Positions 41,056 to 48,054 of a DNA stretch of 64,000 nucleotides are shown piece by piece. Below the pieces are notes generated by a model that had not been told where the DNA came from, made no database searches, and saw nothing but the letters and a program-made list of their open reading frames with translations. The DNA is from Flavitalea sp966112615 (GTDB lineage: Bacteria; Bacteroidota; Bacteroidia; Chitinophagales; Chitinophagaceae): positions 124,001 to 188,000 of the forward strand of contig CBHWDO010000005.1 in assembly GCA_966112615.1 (NCBI GenBank), read 5' to 3'. The stretch's first letter is position 1; the number at the start of each line of letters is the position of its first letter. The position numbers were made by a program, and so were the translations under genes.

Positions 41056-42078
41056 TTACACTGACCAGGTTGTTACACCATGATCAACAAATTGATAATT
41101 CCTGCACACTCCGCCAAATTGTTCGAGTGCTTCCCTGACTGCATACTTGGTATTATCCGGGCAATAGAAGATCATAAATCCTCCACCGCCAGCTCCTGAG
41201 ATCTTTCCACCGGTTGCACCAGCCTTGCGTGCCGTGGTATAAATATCTTCCATTAATGAATTGGAAATACCTTCAGCCATCTTTCTTTTTTGTTGAAATC
41301 CAAAATCCAGGATCTCACCGATTTCATGTACACGACCTTTCAATAAAGCTTCTTTCATCATCAAAGCCTGCTGTTTCAACTGGTGCATGGCTTCAATGGA
41401 TTTTTCTTCCTTATTGACAACATTCTGGCTCTGCTTTTCAATGATCTTCGCAGATTCACGACTGGTGGCCGTGTAGTAAAGCAGCAGATTATTTTCCAGT
41501 TCAAAAAGGTATTGCTGTTTGATACGAAGCGGGTTTACGATGACTTTATCATCGGCCATAAATTCCATGAAATTTACACCACCGAAAGTAGCAGCATACT
41601 GATCCTGTCTTCCACCAGCCATCTTCAACTTCTTCCTTTCGATCTCGTATGCCATTTGTGCAATATCATATTCTCCTAAAGGGAGCCTGAGCATTTCTGC
41701 AAATGCACCAATTATAGCTACCACAAGTGTTGAAGAGGTGCCAAGGCCTGAACCAGCCGGTGCATCTACAAAAGTAGATAAATGAAAGCCTGTGAGCGGT
41801 AATCCGTATACTTCCTGTAAATGATTGTATACTCCTTTGAGAAGGTCAAGTTTTCCATCGACAGGTAGATAGTTATTCCACTCGAAACGTTGCTCTTCCT
41901 TTCGGTCAATTGCTGTTAGAATAATTGCATTTTCTGTGATAGGCTGAATATTGGCATATGCATATAGAGATACGGTAGCATTGAGGATTGCACCACCAAA
42001 AAGATCGCAGTAAGGACTCACATCCGTACCGCCGCCAGCGAGACCAATTCTGAGTGGAGCTTTACTTCTATGGATCAT
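41056..42078 (-). CDS. hddA: GHMP kinase, D-glycero-alpha-D-manno-heptose 7-phosphate kinase type
   Basis: 340 residues. N-terminal SKAPLRIGLAGGGTDVSPYC, the GHMP ATP loop DAPAGSGLGTSSTLVVAIIG, RKKLKMAGGRQDQYAATFGG and the C-terminal GGKISGAGGGGFMIFY. This is the alpha-anomer-specific kinase of the GDP-heptose pathway (HddA), not HldE. It overlaps the upstream glycosyltransferase by 4 bp. Together with GmhA, HddC and the HAD phosphatase it completes the route to activated heptose. Confidence 0.9.
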   Translation of the reverse strand: MIHRSKAPLRIGLAGGGTDVSPYCDLFGGAILNATVSLYAYANIQPITENAIILTAIDRKEEQRFEWNNYLPVDGKLDLLKGVYNHLQEVYGLPLTGFHLSTFVDAPAGSGLGTSSTLVVAIIGAFAEMLRLPLGEYDIAQMAYEIERKKLKMAGGRQDQYAATFGGVNFMEFMADDKVIVNPLRIKQQYLFELENNLLLYYTATSRESAKIIEKQSQNVVNKEEKSIEAMHQLKQQALMMKEALLKGRVHEIGEILDFGFQQKRKMAEGISNSLMEDIYTTARKAGATGGKISGAGGGGFMIFYCPDNTKYAVREALEQFGGVCRNYQFVDHGVTTWSV

Positions 42079-43238
42079 ATCAGTTTATTTTCAGGCAGAA
42101 ATTTTTCTGCCATTGAAAGAATGGAGTCCACAAAACGGCTCCATGAATATTGTTGTTTTTCCCTGCGAAGATGTGAAATAAAAAAATCTTCACCTAATTC
42201 ATAGAAACGGTGAATGGCTTCTGCAATTTGTTTTGGTTGCGGTTCCGCGACCAGCCCAACCTGCATATGGGGAACAAGCGCCGGCAAACCTCCCACATTG
42301 GTAACTACCATCGGTTTATCGAAATGGTAGGCGAGGGGAGTTACTCCACTTTGGGTGGCATTCCTGTATGGCTGAATCACCACATCTGCAGCACAGAGAT
42401 AATACCTAACTTCTTCGTCCGGAATAAAATTAGTTCTCATGATCACATGATCACTGATGCCCAGGTTTTTCAACTGCTCGCGATAAGGTTGCTCATCTTC
42501 GTAAAATTCTCCTGCGACAAGTAAGGATGGAATATCTTCACCATACATATTTTTCAATTCCTTCATCGCATCAAACAAGATATCAAGCCCTTTGTATTTT
42601 CGAATGAATCCAAAAAACAAAACCAGTTTTTGATGAACAGGAATACCTAAATGTTTTCTTGCTTCTTCTTTGGAAATGATCTCTCCAAAATTATCATATA
42701 GGGGATGATGCAGTTGCTTCGCTGGCTTGTTAGTAACAAAAGTCTTCAGGTCTTTCATCACTTTTTCACTCATTGTTACAAACCCATCGCATGCACCCAG
42801 GAAATATTTTGTAAAGGGTGTATCACCTGGCCGTTTTTCATGCGGGATCACATTATCAGTGATGGCAATAACCTTAGTATGCCGACTTTTTTTTGCCCTT
42901 CTGAGAATAGTTCCCAGTGCAGGTCCCATGAAGGGCAACCAGTATCTTACGATGATCAGGTCGGGCTGAAGTTTTTTCAATTCATTTCCCACACTGATCC
43001 AGTTCAATGGATTTACTGAATTGATAACTGTCCGGATTGGAATGTTTTCCGGTGCAGCAGAATCTGAAAATTGCGAAGTGCCCGGGAATAAAAAACCAGG
43101 GTATTGCAATGAAAAAGAATAGATGGAACAGTCATAACCCTGGTCAATGAATTCTTTGGCCAGTCGCTGGTTAAAAGTAGCCAGCCCACCTCTGAGAGGA
43201 TGGGCTGGTCCGATGATCACAATTTTTTTCATATTCAC
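42075..43238 (-). CDS. Glycosyltransferase family 4 protein
   Basis: 387 residues, GT-B fold. N-terminal Rossmann part with a Gly-rich loop IIGPAHPLRGGLATFNQRLA; the donor-binding half includes LVLFFGFIRKYKGLDILFDA, VAGEFYEDEQPYREQL and AADVVIQPYRNATQSGVTPL, followed by PMVVTNVGGLPALV. Donor and acceptor are unknown; its place just before hddA suggests it might transfer heptose. Start overlaps the GT2 stop by 4 bp and is followed by a second in-frame ATG two codons later. Confidence 0.88.
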   Translation of the reverse strand: MNMKKIVIIGPAHPLRGGLATFNQRLAKEFIDQGYDCSIYSFSLQYPGFLFPGTSQFSDSAAPENIPIRTVINSVNPLNWISVGNELKKLQPDLIIVRYWLPFMGPALGTILRRAKKSRHTKVIAITDNVIPHEKRPGDTPFTKYFLGACDGFVTMSEKVMKDLKTFVTNKPAKQLHHPLYDNFGEIISKEEARKHLGIPVHQKLVLFFGFIRKYKGLDILFDAMKELKNMYGEDIPSLLVAGEFYEDEQPYREQLKNLGISDHVIMRTNFIPDEEVRYYLCAADVVIQPYRNATQSGVTPLAYHFDKPMVVTNVGGLPALVPHMQVGLVAEPQPKQIAEAIHRFYELGEDFFISHLRREKQQYSWSRFVDSILSMAEKFLPENKLI

Positions 43239-44197
43239 TTCAATAATTCTAGCTGCTCTGAAAATCCGATCTTTTTATCGATATGATAATGATTTCTTGT
43301 TGGTGAATTCCTTGCGATCAGTTCTGCAATAAATCCGGTAACGAATAACTGAGTACCAATGATCATGGCAAGGATCGCAAAGAAGAACAGAGGGCGCTGG
43401 GTTAGGCCTGTGGCATCGAAGAAAAACTTCGTGATAGTGAGATAAAGGAAGATCATCAATCCAACAAAGAAAAAGATGGTTCCCCAAAGTCCGAAGAAGT
43501 GCATGGGCCTTTTTCCAAACTTACCTACAAACATTATGGATGCAAGGTCAAGGAATCCATTTACAAATCTCTCCAGTCCAAATTTTGATTTGCCGTATTT
43601 ACGGGCGCGGTGTACAACTACTTTCTCTCCGATCTTTTTAAATCCTGCCCATTTCGCAATGAGTGGAATATAACGATGCATCTCTCCGTACACTTCAATA
43701 TTCTTTACCACTTTATTCCGATAGGCTTTCAATCCACAATTGAAATCATGAAGTTTGATCCCTGATGCCCTTTGCGTAACACCATTGAAAAACTTCGATG
43801 GAATTGTTTTGCTGATAGGATCATGGCGTTCTTTTTTCCATCCACTCACCAGGTCATACTTTTCAACACGTATCATATTGATAAGACCAGGGATCTCATC
43901 GGGACTATCCTGAAGATCAGCATCCATGGTGATCACCACATCGCCCTTAGCTTCTTTAAAGCCTTCATTGAGGGCTGCGGATTTACCATAGTTTCTTTGA
44001 AACCTGATCCCTTTGATATGAGGATTACGTGCCGACAAAGATTCCACTACATTCCAGGAATCATCGGTACTTCCATCATCCACCAGGATCACTTCGTATG
44101 AATAGTTTTGCTCTTGCGCAACTTTTTCTATCCATGCGCAAAGTTCCGGCAGGGACTCTTCTTCATTAAATAAAGGCACTACTACTGAGAAGTCCAT
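43235..44197 (-). CDS. Glycosyltransferase family 2 protein (DPM1/GtrB-like)
   Basis: 320 residues. GT-A motifs: VVPLFNEEESLPELCAWIEK, VILVDDGSTDDSW, MDADLQDSPDEIPGL, and the RARKYGKSKFGLERFVNGFL that follows the active site. Two C-terminal hydrophobic segments (LWGTIFFFVGLMIFLYLTI; FFFAILAMIIGTQLFVTGFI) anchor it in the inner membrane. Such enzymes load a sugar onto polyprenyl phosphate. It lies between the DUF4199 gene and the GT4 gene in the surface-glycan operon. Confidence 0.92.
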   Translation of the reverse strand: MDFSVVVPLFNEEESLPELCAWIEKVAQEQNYSYEVILVDDGSTDDSWNVVESLSARNPHIKGIRFQRNYGKSAALNEGFKEAKGDVVITMDADLQDSPDEIPGLINMIRVEKYDLVSGWKKERHDPISKTIPSKFFNGVTQRASGIKLHDFNCGLKAYRNKVVKNIEVYGEMHRYIPLIAKWAGFKKIGEKVVVHRARKYGKSKFGLERFVNGFLDLASIMFVGKFGKRPMHFFGLWGTIFFFVGLMIFLYLTITKFFFDATGLTQRPLFFFAILAMIIGTQLFVTGFIAELIARNSPTRNHYHIDKKIGFSEQLELLK

Positions 44198-44202
44198 GCT
44201 TA

Positions 44203-44742
44203 TTACTGCTTGAATTCGTTTTCAAAAACCGGTTTGTTCTTTTTCATGATGGCTGCAATGATCAGCGACACCAGGAAGAATACGATACACCAGATGGCAT
44301 AACCCATGATCTGTGATTTGATGGAAGAAGGATCTTCTTTTGATGCTCCATCAATTGCTTTATCAATCTCCGTTTGCGGTGATCCAAGTCGTTTCATGAA
44401 TGATTCGATCTTATCGAGCGTTGCCTGCATCAGTGCATCACGAAAACCTGTATCAATAAAATTCAATAGAATATAACTAAAGATCACCTGGATCAGGAGA
44501 GATAAAGCAAATACAGTGAAGATCACTTTAAGTGCTTTAGCAAATTCGAGGTATCCGCCATTTTCTTTCTTGTCTTTCCTTGCAGCGACTACTGCGAAAA
44601 CGATCATTACAACATAGGCGAGATAGGCTACAGGACTTAAAAACATTTCAACCCCTCCTGTGTAGAGAAACAGGGTGATAACAACCACTGCAAGGCCTGA
44701 TATCAATCCATATGTTAATCCGGTATTTGACGTTTTATTCAT
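44203..44742 (-). CDS. DUF4199 domain-containing membrane protein
   Basis: 179 residues with four hydrophobic helices (YGLISGLAVVVITLFLYTGG; AYLAYVVMIVFAVVAA; VIFTVFALSLLIQVIFSYIL; MGYAIWCIVFFLVSLIIAAI) and a charged loop between the third and fourth. This is the DUF4199 pattern, restricted to Bacteroidota, of unknown function. It commonly sits between a dihydroorotase-like gene and a membrane GT2 gene, as here; gaps are 2 and 5 bp, so all three are co-transcribed. Confidence 0.85.
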   Translation of the reverse strand: MNKTSNTGLTYGLISGLAVVVITLFLYTGGVEMFLSPVAYLAYVVMIVFAVVAARKDKKENGGYLEFAKALKVIFTVFALSLLIQVIFSYILLNFIDTGFRDALMQATLDKIESFMKRLGSPQTEIDKAIDGASKEDPSSIKSQIMGYAIWCIVFFLVSLIIAAIMKKNKPVFENEFKQ

Positions 44743-44744
44743 AA

Positions 44745-46010
44745 TTATTTATTCAGGTGATGAAAATTTCCATTGATGATACCCAGGACTTTTCCTGGCA
44801 TTTCACTGCCAAGATAAGGACTGTTGCGCGAACGTGACCTAATATGCTGGTTATTGACCAATGTAGTTGCCTTACTGGAAAAGATAGTCAGCTCTGCCAA
44901 AGAACCTTCTTTAATGGAAACCTGTGGCAATCCAAAGATCTTTCTTGGGTTGATGGACAACAATTCAACCAGTTTGGTATCAGTGATTTCAGGAACTGCA
45001 GTTTTAATAACATTGAAACAGGTTTCCAGTGAGATCATACCATTCTTTGCATATTCAAACTCTACGACCTTACTATCCGTTTCGTGAGGCATGTGGTGTG
45101 AAGCCACTGCATCAATAGTCCCATCGAGTAATGCTTTACGCAATTCATTTCTTGCTGAAACAGAACGAAGGGGAGGATAGACCTTAAGGTTAGAATCATA
45201 TTCGAGCAGGTCTTCTTCTGTAAAGAGAAGGTGGTATGGAGCCACAGTACAGGTAACATTTAGGCCTGCATCTTTTGCTCTACGAATGTATTCCAAAGAT
45301 TTGGGTGATGTTACACCAGTGAAATGCAATTTTGATTCTGCATACCTTGCCAGCTTGATATCACGGGCGATCAGTAATTCTTCTGCAATTACTGGTTTTC
45401 CAGGTAATCCAAGCCTTGTACTGATCACGCCTTCATTCATTACTCCCGAAGATCCAATAGATTTATCATCAGGGATCTGGATGATCACGCCATCAAAAGC
45501 TTTTACATACTGGAGTGCTTTGAGCAATATTCCTGCTGACTGAACCGGGTTAGTACCATCAGTAAAAGCTACAGCCCCGCTGGCATGCATATCATACATT
45601 TCAGCAAGGTCCTTTCCATCATTATTTTTCGAAATGGAACCCAGCGGAAAAATATTTACCGGAAGAGATGCCGATCTGCTCCGGATATATTCAACCTGTG
45701 ATTTACTGTCGATGGCCGGCTTTGTATTTGGAATAACAAAGACATTGGTGAACCCTCCCGTGGCGGCAGCTGCAGCACCGGATTCGAGAGTTTCCTTGTA
45801 TTCGTATCCCGGGTCTGCAAAATTAGAGAAGGTATCAACCCATCCTGGTGATACGGAAAGAGCCTGCCCGTTGTACACAATGGCATCGCCGGGTTCAATT
45901 GAATCGCTGATGGAACTGATCCTTCCATTCTCAATGAGAATGTCGACCCGTGCAGTGTTCTGTGCGGACAAAGGATCAATAATCTGGGCTTGTTGAATGA
46001 GGAATTTCAT
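44745..46010 (-). CDS. Dihydroorotase-like protein lacking the metal ligands
   Basis: 421 residues from the ATG at 46008-46010. The fold and order of motifs are those of type I dihydroorotase: PGWVDTFSNFADPGYEYKET, GGFTNVFVIPNTKPAIDSKS, AFTDGTNPV, VTCTVAPYHLLFTEEDLLEY and the late VASHHMPHETDSK. But the HxH of the first motif reads FSN, the His of the third is Tyr (APYH), the CHVST-type His is Gly (FTGVTS) and the catalytic Asp of TDHAPH is His (SHHMPH). It is therefore probably not catalytic and may act like the inactive PyrC-prime subunits that support aspartate carbamoyltransferase. It heads the surface-glycan operon. Confidence 0.85.
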   Translation of the reverse strand: MKFLIQQAQIIDPLSAQNTARVDILIENGRISSISDSIEPGDAIVYNGQALSVSPGWVDTFSNFADPGYEYKETLESGAAAAATGGFTNVFVIPNTKPAIDSKSQVEYIRSRSASLPVNIFPLGSISKNNDGKDLAEMYDMHASGAVAFTDGTNPVQSAGILLKALQYVKAFDGVIIQIPDDKSIGSSGVMNEGVISTRLGLPGKPVIAEELLIARDIKLARYAESKLHFTGVTSPKSLEYIRRAKDAGLNVTCTVAPYHLLFTEEDLLEYDSNLKVYPPLRSVSARNELRKALLDGTIDAVASHHMPHETDSKVVEFEYAKNGMISLETCFNVIKTAVPEITDTKLVELLSINPRKIFGLPQVSIKEGSLAELTIFSSKATTLVNNQHIRSRSRNSPYLGSEMPGKVLGIINGNFHHLNK

Positions 46011-46025
46011 CGAAAAAAAGTTGAG

Positions 46026-46055
46026 CGAAGATAAGGATGTTGGCTTATCTGTCAA
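46026..46055 (-). promoter_or_regulatory. Promoter of the dihydroorotase-like/heptose operon
   Basis: On the minus strand TTG (46053-46055), 19 bp, then TATCTTCG (46026-46033), one mismatch to TAnnTTTG, 15 bp before the ATG. Confidence 0.55.
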
Positions 46056-46066
46056 CTATTTATCCT

Positions 46067-46074
46067 TACATTTG
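46067..46074 (+). promoter_or_regulatory. Putative -7 element for tRNA-Pro (TACATTTG)
   Basis: Exact TAnnTTTG match 28 bp upstream of the tRNA 5' end. Confidence 0.5.
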
Positions 46075-46102
46075 CCTCCCTTCATTTGAAGGTAAATGGT
46101 TT

Positions 46103-46176
46103 CGGGTGGTAGCGCAGTCCGGTAGCGTATCAGCATGGGGTGCTGGGGGTCGCTGGTTCGAATCCAGTCCACCCGA
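46103..46176 (+). tRNA. tRNA-Pro (anticodon GGG)
   Basis: Cloverleaf of 74 nt. Acceptor CGGGTGG pairs with CCACCCG, discriminator A; D-arm GCGCAGTCCGGTAGCGT; anticodon stem TCAGC/GCTGG with loop ATGGGGT, so anticodon GGG (reads CCC and CCU); T-arm GCTGG-TTCGAAT-CCAGT. CCA is not encoded. A promoter element and a terminator bracket it. Confidence 0.96.
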
Positions 46177-46185
46177 CGAAAAACA

Positions 46186-46237
46186 AGTCCTTTTATGTCA
46201 GAGCAGATAGTCCCTGAATCATAAAAGGACTTTTTTT
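46186..46237 (+). terminator. Rho-independent terminator after tRNA-Pro
   Basis: AGTCCTTTTAT (46186-46196) pairs with ATAAAAGGACT (46221-46231), loop of 24 nt, followed by a run of T. Confidence 0.85.
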
Positions 46238-46304
46238 ATTATCCTTCCAGCTTGTTTTCTATGCCTTTATAATGCGGGTCTTCCCAATGATTTATTACCC
46301 TATA

Positions 46305-46934
46305 CTAACAGATTTCAAATCTTTTTCTAAATGAGCAAAAAACAAAATGCTGAATATTTTTTGAAGGCGTTATATGTTCCTCATTGATACATTTTATCCT
46401 ATCAAATGATGATTCAAATCTTTTTGACATGGAAGCCTCTGAATATTGCTTTATTTCAAGTCCACTGCATTTTTGAGGACCAGTTTCTGAAAATGTACCA
46501 AGTACCATGATGCCACCTGGTTTAACAGCGGATTCTGCCAAAGAAATATAGTTTTCGATTTTTTCTTCAGTGTTTAAAAAGTGGAAGGCAGCGCGGTCGT
46601 GCCAAAAATCAAATTTTATTGTTGGATTGAAATCAAGTACATCCGAAACTATCCAGTTAACTTTTGATGCCTTTTCACCAAGCCTTTCTTTCGCTCTTTC
46701 AATGGCATTAAACGATATATCAAGGACATAAATATTTTTAAATCCAAGATCCAGTAAGGCATCAACCAATCGGCTGTCACCACCGCCTATATCTATAATG
46801 TTAGCCTCTTTTTTAAGATTGAAATATTTGATAAACTCAATGGAAGTCTTAGGATAAGGTTGAAACCAACTTACTTCATCCTGCTTTTTTGTACTGAAGA
46901 CATTTTCCCAATGAAGTTTATAGGCATTTTCCAT
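46305..46934 (-). CDS. Class I SAM-dependent methyltransferase
   Basis: 209 residues. Motif I IIDIGGGDSRLVDALLDLGF, the acidic post-I residue in VLDISFNAIERAKE, motif II region WIVSDVLDFN and IKFDFWHDRAAFHFL, and AESAVKPGGIMVLGTFSETG. The N-terminus (HWENVFSTKKQDEVSWFQPY) is like that of a widespread small methyltransferase family whose substrate is not established; tellurite, thiol and small-acid methylation are all suggested for relatives. The codons are visibly richer in A/T than those of the heptose operon, which together with its place behind a tRNA hints at acquisition. Confidence 0.85.
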   Translation of the reverse strand: MENAYKLHWENVFSTKKQDEVSWFQPYPKTSIEFIKYFNLKKEANIIDIGGGDSRLVDALLDLGFKNIYVLDISFNAIERAKERLGEKASKVNWIVSDVLDFNPTIKFDFWHDRAAFHFLNTEEKIENYISLAESAVKPGGIMVLGTFSETGPQKCSGLEIKQYSEASMSKRFESSFDRIKCINEEHITPSKNIQHFVFCSFRKRFEIC

Positions 46935-46983
46935 GGCTCAAAATTATCTCATGAAATGAATTCTTAATGTAACCAATGTTACA

Positions 46984-47538
46984 TTAATTAATTTGTTTTA
47001 AAATCCTGCATGGATTGCCGGCCGCCAATACTCCGGGAGGAATATCTTTCGTCACTACACTGCCGGCACCAATTACAGATTTTTCGCCAATAATAACACC
47101 AGGGCAAATTACCACTGATCCCCCGATCCAAACATCATCACCTATTGTAATGGGTTTGCCTGATTCAAGTCCTGTTGCTCTATCCTCAGCATTTAATGGA
47201 TGAGTGGCAGTATAAATCTGAACATTGGGTCCAAAAAGAGTTCTTTTTCCTATCGTTACTTTATTAACGTCCAGAATGATGCAATTGAAATTGAAAAATA
47301 CGTTTTCACCTATATGAATGTTATAACCATAATCACAAAAGAAGGGTGGTTGAATGTATAAACCGGGATCAGCATTGGGCAAGAGATTTTGGATTATCTC
47401 AGCTTTCTGTTTAGGCTCATCTTCACGTAAATCATTCAGTTGCTTTAATAATAATCTTGCCCGTATTCTTTCCTTAACCAATTCGGGATCCGAAGCATCA
47501 TACAATTCACCACCCAGCATTTTATCCTTTTCTGTCAT
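46984..47538 (-). CDS. Sugar O-acetyltransferase (Maa/LacA family)
   Basis: 184 residues. N-terminal MTEKDKMLGGELYDASDPEL is the typical mac domain; the hexapeptide beta-helix follows (CDYGYNIHIGENVFFNFNCI, the active-site His in YTATHPLNAEDR, IGDDVWIGGSVVICPGVIIG, VIGAGSVVTKDIPPGVLAAG). Acetyl-CoA-dependent 6-O-acetylation of maltose, galactosides or another sugar; the true acceptor is unknown. It starts 13 bp behind a 56-residue membrane protein gene, so the two are likely co-transcribed. Confidence 0.93.
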   Translation of the reverse strand: MTEKDKMLGGELYDASDPELVKERIRARLLLKQLNDLREDEPKQKAEIIQNLLPNADPGLYIQPPFFCDYGYNIHIGENVFFNFNCIILDVNKVTIGKRTLFGPNVQIYTATHPLNAEDRATGLESGKPITIGDDVWIGGSVVICPGVIIGEKSVIGAGSVVTKDIPPGVLAAGNPCRILKQIN

Positions 47539-47551
47539 AGGACTTTTTGAT

Positions 47552-47722
47552 TCATTTATTATTTGCCATTAATGCAAAACCAAACATGGGCAAGCTAAAG
47601 TACATTCCGTTATACCATTCTGAACTTACAGTAAAAGCCTGTTCCAGAATAATGGCATTTAAGAGAATTGCTACCATCAGTAATAAACCTGCGGTAGAAC
47701 TCTTTTCCTGGCTCTTTTCCAT
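47552..47722 (-). CDS. Small membrane protein (56 aa)
   Basis: ATG at 47720-47722, stop TGA at 47552-47554. The protein begins MEKSQEKSSTAG, has a hydrophobic stretch LLLMVAILLNAIILEQAFTV, then SSEWYNGMYFSLPMFGFALM and ends ANNK; one or two membrane helices. Too short for usual length cut-offs, but it reads as protein throughout and is placed 13 bp ahead of the acetyltransferase on the same strand. No family recognised. Confidence 0.55.
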   Translation of the reverse strand: MEKSQEKSSTAGLLLMVAILLNAIILEQAFTVSSEWYNGMYFSLPMFGFALMANNK

Positions 47723-47780
47723 AATACGCTTTTAAATTTGAATAATAGATTCAATCTGCGAATTACCCCAAGCCAATTTG

Positions 47781-47945
47781 TTAGGCCTGGGAAAGCGTAT
47801 TAAAGTCTTTGTAATTGGAGAAGTCGTAGAGATGATTACAAAAAGGAACAAACTCGGGGAATGACCAGGTATAACAATTACTGATATCGAGAATCACTTC
47901 TCGTACAGTAACAGTATTCTTCCTGTATTGCCGGGTCTTCTTCAT
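47781..47945 (-). CDS. Hypothetical small protein (54 aa)
   Basis: ATG at 47943-47945, stop TAA at 47781-47783. It begins MKKTRQYRKNTVTVREVILD and continues ISNCYTWSFPEFVPFCNHLY, ending in NTLSQA; basic N-terminus, aromatic-rich soluble C-terminus. It precedes the small membrane protein gene by 58 bp on the same strand. I recognise no family; coding capacity is plausible from amino-acid composition only. Confidence 0.4.
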   Translation of the reverse strand: MKKTRQYRKNTVTVREVILDISNCYTWSFPEFVPFCNHLYDFSNYKDFNTLSQA

Positions 47946-48008
47946 TTGTTTGAATTACCTAAACTTAAGAAAAAAACTAATACAAAAGTTCATTGATTAA
48001 AATCAACA

Positions 48009-48036
48009 TTGATCAAGCTGTATTCCTTTACATTTA
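48009..48036 (+). promoter_or_regulatory. Putative promoter of the FecA-like receptor (TTG - 17 bp - TACATTTA)
   Basis: TTG at 48009-48011 and TACATTTA at 48029-48036, one mismatch to TAnnTTTG, 18 bp before the ATG. No Fur-box-like palindrome stood out. Confidence 0.4.
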
Positions 48037-48054
48037 GCCCCTCAGAAACTGCCT

